64,000 bases of DNA, taken from the NCBI RefSeq assembly GCF_005503355.1, contig NZ_SCMK01000012.1, positions 62,001-126,000 of the forward strand, in the 5' to 3' direction. The notes beneath the pieces are model-generated. The model was not told the DNA's origin, ran no database searches, and was given only the letters and a program-made list of their open reading frames with translations. The stretch comes from Sphingomonas sp. 1F27F7B (GTDB lineage Bacteria; Pseudomonadota; Alphaproteobacteria; Sphingomonadales; Sphingomonadaceae). Of this stretch, positions 24,733 through 33,381 are shown one piece after another. Both the position numbers and the translations under genes were made by a program. The first letter of the stretch is position 1; every line of letters begins with the position of its first letter.

Positions 24733-24800
24733 CATTGCCATCATTACGTAGTCGGCGCCCGTATCGGGTCGACACCACGCGCGCGCTCTACAATGAGGGC

Positions 24801-24959
24801 ATGAAACACCTCCGCTCAGACAAGCGCGGCGCTACCGCGATCGAATACGGCCTCATCGCCGCGCTGATCGCCGTCGCCGCCATCGCCGCCATGCAGGGCC
24901 TCGGCAACTCGCTGAAGTCGACCTTCACCAACGTCTCGGCGGGCATGACGGTGTCGTAG
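24801..24959 (+). CDS. Flp-family type IVb pilin (copy 3)
   Basis: 52 residues from the ATG at 24801 (MKHLRSDKRG, cleavage after Gly10). The mature part ATAIEYGLIAALIAVAAIAAM ... KSTFTNVSAGMTVS differs from copy 2 only near the ends, so the two arose by a recent tandem duplication. The start is about 7 bases past a TACAAT -10-like element, so the mRNA may have little or no leader. A 7-bp hairpin (24959-24980) follows the stop. Confidence 0.93.
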   Translation: MKHLRSDKRGATAIEYGLIAALIAVAAIAAMQGLGNSLKSTFTNVSAGMTVS

Positions 24960-25024
24960 ATTTCCTGAACCTGGGAAATCGACCGCTTCACCCGGCGTAC
25001 AGCCGACTCCCCTATAAGGAAGAT

Positions 25025-25177
25025 ATGAAGCAGCTTTCCTCCAAAAGGGCGGTGTCGGCGATCGAGCTCGCGGTGGTCGCGTTCCTGGCGCTCTGCGCGG
25101 TGCTCGCGGTCGTCCAGGGCCTAGGCATGATCGGCGCGAGCATGGCCGCCGCCGAGCACGCCGCCCCGGTCCGCTAG
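25025..25177 (+). CDS. Short Flp-like pilin protein, 50 aa
   Basis: ATG at 25025 with AAGGAAG directly upstream. The product starts MKQLSSKRA, then VSAIELAVVAFLALCAVLAVV, keeping the Glu at +5 of an Flp cleavage site, and ends AEHAAPVR. Tyr at +6 is replaced by Leu and the processing site has Ala instead of Gly. It may be a minor pilin or a diverging paralogue of copies 2 and 3. TATAAG at 25013-25018 is a possible -10. The stop lies 3 bases from the convergent accA stop. Confidence 0.75.
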   Translation: MKQLSSKRAVSAIELAVVAFLALCAVLAVVQGLGMIGASMAAAEHAAPVR

Positions 25178-25179
25178 GG

Positions 25180-26127
25180 TCAGATCCGGCCCATCGCCAG
25201 GAACTTGGCGCGGCGGGCCTGGCGCAGACTCTCGGGCGACATGCCGTCGAGCTTCTGCAGCGATTCCTCGATCGCATCCCCCAGCGCATGGATCGCCACG
25301 CCGGGCTCGCGATGCGCCCCGCCCAGCGGCTCGCTGACGATCCGGTCGATCACCTTCAGCTCCTTCAGATGCTGCGCGGTGACCTTCATCGCCTCCGCAG
25401 CCTCGGCCGCCTTGTCGGCGGTGCGCCAGAGGATCGAGGCGCAGCCTTCGGGTGAGATCACCGAATAGACCGCATGCTCCATCATCAGCACGGTGTTGCC
25501 CGCGGCGAGCGCGATCGCGCCGCCCGAACCGCCCTCGCCCAGGATCGACGCGACCAGCGGCACGCCGAGATTCAGGCACGCCTCGGTCGAGCGGGCGATC
25601 GCCTCGGCCTGGCCGCGCTCTTCAGCCTGCACGCCAGGAAAGGCGCCCGAAGTGTCGACCAGCGTGATCACCGGCAGGTGGAACTTGTCGGCGAGCGCCA
25701 TCAGGCGGATGGCCTTGCGATAGCCCTCGGGCTTGCCCATGCCGAAATTATGCTTGAGCCGGCTGGCGGTATCGTCGCCCTTCTCATGGCCGATCACCAT
25801 CACCCGGCGCCCACGGAAGCGGCCCAGGCCGCCCTGGATCGCATTGTCGTCGGCAAAGGCGCGGTCGCCGCCCAGCGGCATGAACTCCTCGATCAGCCCG
25901 GCGACATAATGTTTGAAGTGCGGGCGCTCCGGGTGGCGGGCGACCTGGGTCTTCTGCCAGGGCGTGAGCCTGGCATAGGTGTCGCGCAGCAGCTTCTCGG
26001 CCTTGGCCTGGAGCGGGGCGATCTCCGCATCGATGTCGACGGCGCCGCCCTCCGCAGTCTGGCGCAGCTCGTCGATGCGGGTCTGAAGCTCGGCGATCGG
26101 CTTCTCGAAGTCGAGGAAAGTGGTCAT
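25180..26127 (-). CDS. accA: Acetyl-CoA carboxylase carboxyltransferase subunit alpha
   Basis: 315 residues, normal length. It pairs with AccD to transfer the carboxyl group from biotin to acetyl-CoA, the committed step of fatty-acid synthesis. Shows the N-terminal [11 protein letters not shown], the [10 protein letters not shown] segment, [35 protein letters not shown] and the oxyanion-forming [12 protein letters not shown]. The start is ATG 26127. It reads alone, convergent with the pilin genes. Confidence 0.98.
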   Translation of the reverse strand: MTTFLDFEKPIAELQTRIDELRQTAEGGAVDIDAEIAPLQAKAEKLLRDTYARLTPWQKTQVARHPERPHFKHYVAGLIEEFMPLGGDRAFADDNAIQGGLGRFRGRRVMVIGHEKGDDTASRLKHNFGMGKPEGYRKAIRLMALADKFHLPVITLVDTSGAFPGVQAEERGQAEAIARSTEACLNLGVPLVASILGEGGSGGAIALAAGNTVLMMEHAVYSVISPEGCASILWRTADKAAEAAEAMKVTAQHLKELKVIDRIVSEPLGGAHREPGVAIHALGDAIEESLQKLDGMSPESLRQARRAKFLAMGRI

Positions 26128-26199
26128 CGCTGCGCGGGCTAACCTTGTAGGCTGTCCGCGTCAACGAGGGCGGCGAGGCAAGGGGCAAGGGGCCGTGCT

Positions 26200-26757
26200 T
26201 CAGCTGATCGCCAGCATGTCCCGTTCAACCAGCCGCCATCGGCCGTCGGCGCCGCGCTTGTACACGATCGCAGAGACGCTGCCGCCGAGCCCGCCCCAAT
26301 ATTCTTCGACGATAAAGGACGCGGTCGCGCCTCCATCGGTGAATACAGGCAGGGACATGCCAAGAGTTGCGATCGGCCAAGGCTCCTTCGCGGTTAGCTG
26401 GCGTATCCGGGCATCGTCATGCGGAATACGCGCACCGTCGAGCCAGGCACGAACCTCGGCGCAGCTTCCAACGACGCTGATATCCTGCACCCTATTCTGC
26501 GCACGAATCCGCGCGACTTCGGGTGTCTGGGCGTATTGCGGATGCTCCTTCACCCAGCTGTCGATATCCTGCAGCGAGCCGCCCCATCCTGCCGGGCTCG
26601 ACCAGACTCCAATCGGCTTGGCGGCGTCGGCCTTGAAATCCTTGATATAGGCGAGCGCGATACGGCACTGGAGCGGCGACACCGGGCCGCCACCCGAGGC
26701 ACATCCCGTTGCGCCGAGCAGCGCCGCGCAAGCCAGCGGGCCGGTCAATCGCATCAT
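26200..26757 (-). CDS. Predicted lipoprotein, 185 aa
   Basis: The start is ATG 26757 or the next ATG (26754). The N-terminus MMRLTGPLACAALLGATGC carries a plausible lipobox with Cys19 and is followed by a Gly/Pro linker. The mature domain contains PLQCRIALAYIKDF, a W-rich segment (GVWSSPAGWGG) and a C-terminal strand pattern (ASFIVEEYWGGLGGSVSAIVYKR), possibly an NTF2-like or nuclease-inhibitor-like fold. I do not recognise the family. Its start overlaps the xerD stop (ATGA), so the two are translationally coupled. Confidence 0.75.
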   Translation of the reverse strand: MMRLTGPLACAALLGATGCASGGGPVSPLQCRIALAYIKDFKADAAKPIGVWSSPAGWGGSLQDIDSWVKEHPQYAQTPEVARIRAQNRVQDISVVGSCAEVRAWLDGARIPHDDARIRQLTAKEPWPIATLGMSLPVFTDGGATASFIVEEYWGGLGGSVSAIVYKRGADGRWRLVERDMLAIS

Positions 26758-27662
26758 TCGCCTCGTTTCCCCAGCGCCTCGCCCAAAGGATGCCGCTGGT
26801 TGACCAGTTCGACCAGCCGGCGGCTGTCGACATGCGTGTAGATCTCCGTCGTCGCGATATCGGCATGGCCCAGCATCGCCTGCAGCGCGCGCAGGTCCGC
26901 CCCACCTTCCAGCAGATGGGTGGCGAAGGCGTGGCGCAGGACATGGGGGCTGACGCGGTCGGGCGGGATGCCCGCCTCCCCGGCCAGCGCGCGCACCAGC
27001 TGATAGAGCCGGACGCGGGACAAATGCCCCTTGCCCGAGGGAAAGAGGAAGGGCCGGTCGGTCGCGACCTGCGCGCGCCAGGCGGCAACGGCGGCGCGGG
27101 CGCGGTCCGAGATCGGCACGAGCCGCTCGCGCCCGCCCTTGCCCTTGAGGATCAGATAGGGCCGGTCCGGCGACACGGCATTGCGCGGGAGCGACACCAG
27201 CTCGGTCGCGCGCAAGCCCGAGCCGTAGAGCAGCTCGATCAGCGCCAGCAGCCGCAGGTCGTTGGGATCGGGCGGCACCCGGGCGATGCGCGCGGCGATC
27301 GCGGCGAACATCCGGTCGACATCCTCGATGCTGAGCACCTTGGGCAATGCGCGCGCGGTGCCGGGGCGCGGCAGCGCGGGCGAGGGGTCGTCCGCACGCA
27401 GCTTCTCATCGGCGAGAAAGGCGTAGAAACGGCGCAGCGCCGCCGATTTGCGGGCAACCGTGGCACGCGACAGCGGCTGCCATTCGGCACCGAGCCGCTC
27501 CAGCTCCGGCCGCTCCGCCCCGCCGAGCCCGCCTCCGAGGAATTCCGAGGCGAGGCGCAGATCCGTGCCATAGGCAGCGATGGTATTGGTGGCGGCACCC
27601 GCCTCCGCCCGCATCATCTCCAGGAAGCGCTCGATCAGCGCGCGATCTTCGGAGACGCTCAA
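26754..27662 (-). CDS. xerD: Site-specific tyrosine recombinase XerD
   Basis: 302 residues from the TTG at 27662. The N-terminal SAM-like core-binding domain starts ALIERFLEMMRAEAG. The catalytic domain shows Arg in YGSGLRATEL, Lys in LKGKGGRERLVP, the H-x-x-R box in SPHVLRHAFATHLLEGG, LGHADIATTEIYTHV with the Tyr nucleophile. XerCD resolves chromosome dimers at dif. XerD is preferred over XerC from overall pattern; certainty on that is moderate. Its TTG overlaps the upstream TGA stop (TTGA), so it is read in an operon with the 604-residue gene. Confidence 0.9.
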   Translation of the reverse strand: MSVSEDRALIERFLEMMRAEAGAATNTIAAYGTDLRLASEFLGGGLGGAERPELERLGAEWQPLSRATVARKSAALRRFYAFLADEKLRADDPSPALPRPGTARALPKVLSIEDVDRMFAAIAARIARVPPDPNDLRLLALIELLYGSGLRATELVSLPRNAVSPDRPYLILKGKGGRERLVPISDRARAAVAAWRAQVATDRPFLFPSGKGHLSRVRLYQLVRALAGEAGIPPDRVSPHVLRHAFATHLLEGGADLRALQAMLGHADIATTEIYTHVDSRRLVELVNQRHPLGEALGKRGE

Positions 27663-29473
27663 GCCGATCGCGTGACCGCCTCCACGGCGATCATCCGCGC
27701 ATAGCTGGCCATCCCCGCGGCGCGCATCGACGCGACGATGTGGAACAGCGCCTCGGGAGTCACATTGTCCCAGACGCGCGACTGCATGCCGACCGCGGCG
27801 AGCAATGCGACCATCGCCGAATCGCCGCGCCGGCCGGCGGCGTCGATCGCACGGGTCCAGTCGTTCTGCGCGCCGATCTGCACGTCGAGCGCCTGGGCGC
27901 CGCGGCGCGCATCGCTCTCCTCGAAGCGGCCGAGGCCGGCCAGGCCGGCAAAGGCCAATTGCGCGCGGCGCTGGCCGGCGGCGTCCTTGAACGCATCGAA
28001 ATCGCCATAGGCGACGGGCCCCTGCGCGCCCGGATCCCCGAGCGCAAGCAGCCCCCATGCGATGCTGCCGCGCGGCACCACCTGGCGCCACTCCATCGCT
28101 TTCGTTTCATAGCCGGCGGAGAGCATCGAGGCGATCAGCTTCTCGGGCTCTTCCACCTTCGCATCGGCCGGGATCCAGGATGCGGCGCGCGCGGTGAGGA
28201 TCAGCCGCGCATATTGCGTGCGCGGCGTGCGCGCCTCCGCCCAGAGCGTGCGGATCGCCTTGATGCGGTCGCCGACGTCGCTGTCCGTATAGGCGACGCG
28301 CAGATCGCGCGCGACGCCGCCTTCGGTGGTGTTGGCGTCGTCGCCCTCGGCGATCTCGCTATAGAGATCGACAAGGCCGGCATTGGAGAAGACGCCCGCC
28401 GTGGCGGCCAGTTCGGCCGCGGCGGCGCGCTGGCGGGGAGAGAGCTGCGGCGCGAGCGCCTGCCAATAGCGGACCTGCGGGCCGGCCGTGCCGTAGAGCG
28501 AGGCCGGCACTTCCTGGCCGGTCGCGGTGGCAAGGCCCCAGCGCCAGGCAGTGAGCCGAGTGATGCCGCCCCATTCGAGCGTGACCGCGCGGCGCCCCTG
28601 GGCGCCGGTGCCGAGCACCTTCTCGGCCAGCAGATTGTCGATATCGCTGGCCGGCGTGCCGCCGCGTGCCTGGTCGAGCAGCTGGCCCGCCTCGTTGGGC
28701 TTGCCCGCAAGGCCCGCACACATCGCCCGGGCGAGCGCCCAGCCGCGCTGCTGGATATATTGGTTGCCGAGTTCGGCGATCGGGCAAAGCCCCCCTGGAT
28801 CGGCGGTGGCGAGCGAGACCTGCATCGCCACCTGGAGCAGGCGCGTCGTGTAATTGTCGGCGTCGACGTCGTTCACCACGGCGCGCGCGGCGTTGGCCTC
28901 GCCCATGCGCAGCAGCAGCCAAGCGCGCTCGGCGGCGAAATCGGCGCCGCCGATGTGGCGCGGCGTGTCGAGCGGCGACATCAGCGCGCGGCGCAGCGCG
29001 ATCGACGCCCAGCGCGACGCCACCGGCGCGCTCAGGCGCTGCATCAGCACCGCGAGCGTCCGGCCATCGGCATTGCCGAAGCCCTTGGCGGGGAACGGCG
29101 TGTTGCCCGCGGCGAGCACGCCGACGCGGTTCAGCGAGTGTTTCGCGAAGTCGGGCAGTTCGTAGCGCGAAAGGTCGACCGGGGCGGCGGCGGCCAGGTC
29201 CTCGACCGCAGTGGTATTGGAGAGCGCGGTGTCGCCACCGGGCACAGGCACGCTCGAAATCGGCGCGGCGCCGGGCGCAGCGACAGGCGCGGCCGGCGCC
29301 GTCGCGGCAGGCGCGGGCGCCGGGCGCGGCGCCGGGGTGGGCGCCGGCTCGTCGAAGCCCGGCGGCAGCAGCGATTCGGGCTTGTCCTGCTGGCCCAGCG
29401 CGGGCACCGCCGCACCGGTCAGCAACAGCGCCCCGAAGGCGATGTGGCGGCGCTTAATTCGCGAGATTGTCAA
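27659..29473 (-). CDS. Large periplasmic hypothetical protein, 604 aa
   Basis: No family recognised; similar proteins are found next to aroK and xerD in sphingomonads. The TTG at 29473 is chosen because AAGGTGG lies upstream, because the protein then begins with a signal peptide (SRIKRRHIAFGALLLTGAAVPALG), and because the longer frame has no better start. A Pro/Ala-rich linker (residues about 40-75) leads to an all-helical region rich in Ala/Leu/Arg that looks like irregular TPR/HEAT repeats. The start overlaps the 45-residue membrane gene, and the stop overlaps xerD. The export is inferred. Confidence 0.75.
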   Translation of the reverse strand: MTISRIKRRHIAFGALLLTGAAVPALGQQDKPESLLPPGFDEPAPTPAPRPAPAPAATAPAAPVAAPGAAPISSVPVPGGDTALSNTTAVEDLAAAAPVDLSRYELPDFAKHSLNRVGVLAAGNTPFPAKGFGNADGRTLAVLMQRLSAPVASRWASIALRRALMSPLDTPRHIGGADFAAERAWLLLRMGEANAARAVVNDVDADNYTTRLLQVAMQVSLATADPGGLCPIAELGNQYIQQRGWALARAMCAGLAGKPNEAGQLLDQARGGTPASDIDNLLAEKVLGTGAQGRRAVTLEWGGITRLTAWRWGLATATGQEVPASLYGTAGPQVRYWQALAPQLSPRQRAAAAELAATAGVFSNAGLVDLYSEIAEGDDANTTEGGVARDLRVAYTDSDVGDRIKAIRTLWAEARTPRTQYARLILTARAASWIPADAKVEEPEKLIASMLSAGYETKAMEWRQVVPRGSIAWGLLALGDPGAQGPVAYGDFDAFKDAAGQRRAQLAFAGLAGLGRFEESDARRGAQALDVQIGAQNDWTRAIDAAGRRGDSAMVALLAAVGMQSRVWDNVTPEALFHIVASMRAAGMASYARMIAVEAVTRSA

Positions 29474-29591
29474 GCGGGACCACCTTCTCCATGCGCACCG
29501 GCTCCTTCTTCGTCTCGCGGCCCGCGAGGAAGAAGAGGCCGCCAACCAGGACGACGAGAATGACGATCAGCGCAACGATCAAGCGGGACAT
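29454..29591 (-). CDS. 45-residue single-pass membrane protein
   Basis: ATG at 29591, TAA at 29454. The sequence is MSRLIVALIVILVVLVGG then LFFLAGRETKKEP, ending KVVPLDNLAN. One transmembrane helix (residues 4-23) is followed by a charged cytoplasmic or periplasmic tail. It overlaps the next gene's TTG start by 20 bases, so the two are probably coupled in translation. Size, hydrophobicity and the overlap make this a convincing small gene. The partner is unknown; assembly with the 604-residue periplasmic protein is an inference. Confidence 0.75.
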   Translation of the reverse strand: MSRLIVALIVILVVLVGGLFFLAGRETKKEPVRMEKVVPLDNLAN

Positions 29592-29627
29592 GGAAACGGG
29601 TCCGGAAATTGTGACTTCGCGGGCCTT

Positions 29628-29656
29628 TTGCCCGAGACCCGCCCTCGCTGTATAGC
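29628..29656 (+). promoter_or_regulatory. aroK-aroB promoter, probably leaderless
   Basis: TTGCCC (29628-29633) and TATAGC (29651-29656) are spaced 17 bp. The aroK ATG at 29667 lies only ten bases past the -10, so transcription should start at or within a few bases of the ATG. No ribosome site precedes that ATG. Confidence 0.6.
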
Positions 29657-29666
29657 CCTTCCGAAC

Positions 29667-30206
29667 ATGTTACAAACGCAGGCAGCGAATACCGGGTGGA
29701 CGGGCAAGGCCATCGTCCTGATCGGCCTCATGGGTGCGGGCAAGACCACGGTCGGCCGGCGCCTGGCGCAGCGCATGCGCCTGCCTTTCGTCGACGCCGA
29801 TCACGAAATCGAGGCGGCCGCCGGCATGACCGTGGCCGACATATTCGAACGTTTCGGCGAAGCGCATTTCCGCGACGGGGAGCGCCGGGTGATCGCCCGG
29901 CTGGTCGATGGCGCCCCCAAGATCATCGCCACCGGCGGGGGGGCGTTCATGAACGAGAGCACGCGCACGCTGATCCTCGAGCATGCGATCGCAGTATGGC
30001 TCGATGCCGAGCCGGCGGTGCTGGCGGACCGGGTGCGGCGACGCGACACCCGCCCGCTGCTGCGCGGGCGCGATCCCCAGGCGGTGCTCACCGAGCTCGC
30101 CGCGATCCGCAATCCCTATTACGCGCTTGCGCCGATCCGGGTGCCCAGCATAGCAGCGCCGCACGACACCACCGTCGACGCGATCCTGAAGGCCCTCAAT
30201 CCGTGA
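29667..30206 (+). CDS. aroK: Shikimate kinase
   Basis: 179 residues. Phosphorylates shikimate in aromatic amino-acid synthesis. Walker A loop GLMGAGKTTVGRRLA (about 20-34), the shikimate-binding Asp in VDADHEIE, FRDGERRVI and GGGAF motif, and the LID arginine in RDTRPLL are all present. The ATG at 29667 is preferred; upstream codons overlap the promoter. It ends inside the aroB start (GTGA), giving tight coupling with the next gene. Confidence 0.97.
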   Translation: MLQTQAANTGWTGKAIVLIGLMGAGKTTVGRRLAQRMRLPFVDADHEIEAAAGMTVADIFERFGEAHFRDGERRVIARLVDGAPKIIATGGGAFMNESTRTLILEHAIAVWLDAEPAVLADRVRRRDTRPLLRGRDPQAVLTELAAIRNPYYALAPIRVPSIAAPHDTTVDAILKALNP

Positions 30207-31291
30207 CAATCGTCCCCGTCGCGCTCGGCGACCGCAGCTATGACGTCCGCATCGAGGCGGGGCTCCTCGCCCGCGCCGGCGAGGCACTCGCCTCGTTCGA
30301 TAAGGGCCGGCGCCGGGTGATCGTCACCGACGAGAACGTCCTTCCGCATCTCGCCACGCTGCAGGCCGGTCTGGGCCCGAGCGAGGCGATCGTCCTGCCC
30401 CCCGGCGAAGGCACCAAGAGCTGGGGCCAGCTGGAAGCGCTGCTCGACCGGCTGCTCGACCTGGGCGTGGAGCGCGGCGACCATGTGATCGCGCTGGGCG
30501 GCGGCGTGATCGGCGATCTGGTCGGCTTCGCCACTTCGGTGCTCAAGCGCGGCTGCGGCTTCGTCCAGATCCCCACCACCCTGCTCGCCCAGGTCGACAG
30601 CTCCGTGGGCGGCAAGACCGCGATCAACACGCGCGCCGGCAAGAACCTGGTCGGCGCCTTCCACCAGCCGGGCATGGTGCTGATCGATCCCGAGGTGCTC
30701 GACACGCTTCCCCTGCGCGATCTGCGCGCGGGCTATGCCGAGGTGGTGAAATACGGCCTGATCGACGACTTCGCCTTCTTCGAATGGTGCGAGGCCAATG
30801 CCGCCGCGCTGCTCGCGGGCGATCCGGCGGCGCGCGCGCATGCCATCGCCCATTCGGTGGCGGCCAAGGCGCGGATCGTCGCGGCCGACGAGCGCGAGAC
30901 CAGCGGCACGCGCGCCCTGCTCAACCTCGGCCACACCTTCGGCCATGCGCTGGAAGCCGAGGCCGGCTTCTCCGACAAGCTGCTGCACGGCGAAGGCGTG
31001 GCGGCGGGCATGGCGCTTGCCTTTGCCTTCTCGGCGGCCAAGGGCATCTGCCCCGGCCAGGATGCCGAAAGGGTTGCCGCGCACCTGGCTGCTGCAGGCC
31101 TGCCCAATGGGCTGAAGGCGGCGGGGATCACCGCCTCCGGTGCGCGGCTCGTGGAGCACATGCTCCACGACAAGAAGATGAGCGCGGGCACCCTGCCCTT
31201 CCTGCTCGCCCGCGGGATCGGCCGGACCTATCTCGACAAGACGGTGGACCTGGCCGAAGTGGCGGCGTTTCTCGACGCACAGGAACGATAG
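30203..31291 (+). CDS. aroB: 3-dehydroquinate synthase
   Basis: 362 residues from the GTG at 30203, which overlaps the aroK stop. Converts DAHP to 3-dehydroquinate using NAD and a metal ion. Motifs: GGGVIGDLVGFATS (NAD binding), IPTTLLAQVDSSVGGKT, AEVVKYGLI with the metal-ligand Glu, and the histidine ligands in NLGHTFGHALE and LHGEGVAAGM. The order aroK-aroB is the classical one. Confidence 0.97.
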   Translation: MTIVPVALGDRSYDVRIEAGLLARAGEALASFDKGRRRVIVTDENVLPHLATLQAGLGPSEAIVLPPGEGTKSWGQLEALLDRLLDLGVERGDHVIALGGGVIGDLVGFATSVLKRGCGFVQIPTTLLAQVDSSVGGKTAINTRAGKNLVGAFHQPGMVLIDPEVLDTLPLRDLRAGYAEVVKYGLIDDFAFFEWCEANAAALLAGDPAARAHAIAHSVAAKARIVAADERETSGTRALLNLGHTFGHALEAEAGFSDKLLHGEGVAAGMALAFAFSAAKGICPGQDAERVAAHLAAAGLPNGLKAAGITASGARLVEHMLHDKKMSAGTLPFLLARGIGRTYLDKTVDLAEVAAFLDAQER

Positions 31292-31312
31292 CCGCCTCCC
31301 CTCGCTGGCGAA

Positions 31313-33247
31313 TCAAATCTCCCCCGTCAGCGTCAGGGTCAGCGTCCGCGGGGCGATCGGGGTTATCAGCCCGGAGCTGCTCGGGTTCCAGGCGAAGCGA
31401 TCGGTCAGGTTGGTCACCCGGGCGCGCAGCGACACCGGATGGCCGTCGATCGCGAAGGCCTGGCGCAGCCCGAGGTTGAACAGCGCATAGCCCGGCAGCT
31501 CGACGCGATTCTCGCGATCGGCATAGCGCGCGCCGCGAAGGTTCACGCCGCCATCGATCGTCAGCCCCTTCACACCGGGCACGCGCCAGGTGAAATTGGC
31601 AAGCGCAGTCGCTTCCGGCCGGCCGATCGGGCGCGAACCGATCACGCCGCTATCGACCAGCTCGCCGTCGATCCTGGCATCGAGCCAGGTCGCGCCCAGC
31701 ACCGCGTTCAGCCGCGAGGTCAGCGGCCCGGCCAGCGACAGCTCCACACCGCGATGGCGCACCGTACCGACGAAGTCGAACGCGCCCCCCGCATCGATGC
31801 CGGGTATCGGCTTGGACAGGTCGAACAGACCCGCGATCAGCGTCGGCCCGCCGGCAAAGGCATATTTCACACCCAGCTCGGCCTGGCGCGAGATGGCGGC
31901 GGGAAGCACCGCGCCGCGATTGCTGGCATTGGCCGGCGCGACGCCCGCTTCCTCCAGCCCGCGCGCATAGCTGGCGAAGCCGGTGAGCCGCGAGGTGATC
32001 CCCACCGAAAGCGCACCGCCATAGAGCCAGGGCCGCGTCGTCTGCTCGGTCACCGTGCCGTCGAGCGCGCGGACGCGCTTGGCATATTCGACGCGCTGCG
32101 CATCGAGGCGCAGCTCGGCCAGCGCCCCGATCGACAGGCGATAGCCGAGCCCGCCGGTCCATTGCCCGACATCGTCGCGCTTGCGCACCGTGCCGAGCGT
32201 GACCGCGGGCCGCGCGATCCGCGGCGGATCGTTCACATCGGCAAAGGTGCCGAGCGTGAAGGGCACGCCCGGATCGCTCTCTACCATCGAATCCCGCCGG
32301 CGGGCCATGGCGATGATCCGGTGGGTGAGATTGCCGGTGACGAACTGCTTGGCCGCGGTGACCTCCGCCGAGGTCGAGCGGCGCGTCTCGGCGCCGAACA
32401 GCAGCCCGCTCGCCATCGCCTCGCGCCCATTGCCGGTGAAGCGCAGCAGGCTGTAGGCGCTATGGTCATAGGGCAGCGCATTGTAGAAGAACGAGGCGCC
32501 GAACCGCCAACCCTTGCCGGCCTCCACGTCGGCAAAGGCGCCGATCAGGTCGGATTCGTTGCGCGCGTCCATCCAGGGCTGGGTGCGATTGGTCCAGCGC
32601 TTCACTTCGCGCGGCGCATCGGCCGGATTGGCATAATAGGTATCGCCTTCCCGCGGGAACCAGTTGTGGCTCCACAGGCCGGTGATGCGCACGCCCGGCG
32701 CCGGCGACCAGCGCGGCACGAGGCCGACCGCAGTGAAGTCGCCCGTGGTGCCGTCGGTATATTGCTGGGCGGGAGTGAGCTGGAGGCCGCCCGCGATCGA
32801 CCAGCGCCCGTCGGCCGTGCCCGCCGCGCCGCGCAGCATCGCGACCGGTCCCGAGCCGCCCCACCATCCCGCCTCGAGCGAAGCGCGCGCGCCCGCCCCC
32901 GCGCCGGGCATCGTATATTGCACCACGCCCGAGGGCGCTGCGAAATCGGTCCGCAGGCCATTGGCGCCGACGCGGATCGCGGTGCCGCCGTTGAGCGGCT
33001 GGAGCATGCCGGCGACGCGGACGTAATAATGGTCCTCGATCCGATAATTGCCCGCGGCCTGCAGGTCGAACCCGCGCACTTCGCTCTCCGAATAGAGCCC
33101 GACTTCCTCCACTCCGATCCGCCGGCCGAACGCATCGTCGGCGGCGCTGACCACGTCGCCGCTCGCCGGCGGCTGCGGCGCCCGCGCGGTCTGCGCATGG
33201 ACGGCGGGCGCCGCGAGAAGCGGCAGGCAGAATATCGAATGACGCAT
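31313..33247 (-). CDS. TonB-dependent receptor
   Basis: 644 residues from the ATG at 33247 (GAGGG upstream) with a signal peptide ending AVHAQ. The plug region includes EVRGFDLQAAGNYRI and GTAIRVGANGLRTDF, and the C-terminal barrel ends LTLTLTGEI after ARVTNLTDRFAWNPSSSG. It is somewhat short and shows no obvious TonB box, resembling the siderophore/xenosiderophore receptor group. The substrate is unknown, iron complexes being likely. It is divergent from a LytTR regulator, which may control it. Confidence 0.88.
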   Translation of the reverse strand: MRHSIFCLPLLAAPAVHAQTARAPQPPASGDVVSAADDAFGRRIGVEEVGLYSESEVRGFDLQAAGNYRIEDHYYVRVAGMLQPLNGGTAIRVGANGLRTDFAAPSGVVQYTMPGAGAGARASLEAGWWGGSGPVAMLRGAAGTADGRWSIAGGLQLTPAQQYTDGTTGDFTAVGLVPRWSPAPGVRITGLWSHNWFPREGDTYYANPADAPREVKRWTNRTQPWMDARNESDLIGAFADVEAGKGWRFGASFFYNALPYDHSAYSLLRFTGNGREAMASGLLFGAETRRSTSAEVTAAKQFVTGNLTHRIIAMARRRDSMVESDPGVPFTLGTFADVNDPPRIARPAVTLGTVRKRDDVGQWTGGLGYRLSIGALAELRLDAQRVEYAKRVRALDGTVTEQTTRPWLYGGALSVGITSRLTGFASYARGLEEAGVAPANASNRGAVLPAAISRQAELGVKYAFAGGPTLIAGLFDLSKPIPGIDAGGAFDFVGTVRHRGVELSLAGPLTSRLNAVLGATWLDARIDGELVDSGVIGSRPIGRPEATALANFTWRVPGVKGLTIDGGVNLRGARYADRENRVELPGYALFNLGLRQAFAIDGHPVSLRARVTNLTDRFAWNPSSSGLITPIAPRTLTLTLTGEI

Positions 33248-33381
33248 GACTGGAACCCTCTTCCCAACCCCGGCCCGATTGCCCGCCGCGGCGGCGGCGC
33301 GTGGAGCAGGCTGGGACGAACGGATCGCGGGCGTGACGAACGGCAGTTCGCGCGCGCGCGTTCGCGAGCTATCGTGCGTGC

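Noticed and set aside
27659..28091. Extension of the xerD frame upstream of 27662
   Set aside because: It overlaps the 604-residue gene in another frame and encodes Arg/Gly-rich sequence without similarity; the TTG at 27662 fits the family start and the TTGA overlap.
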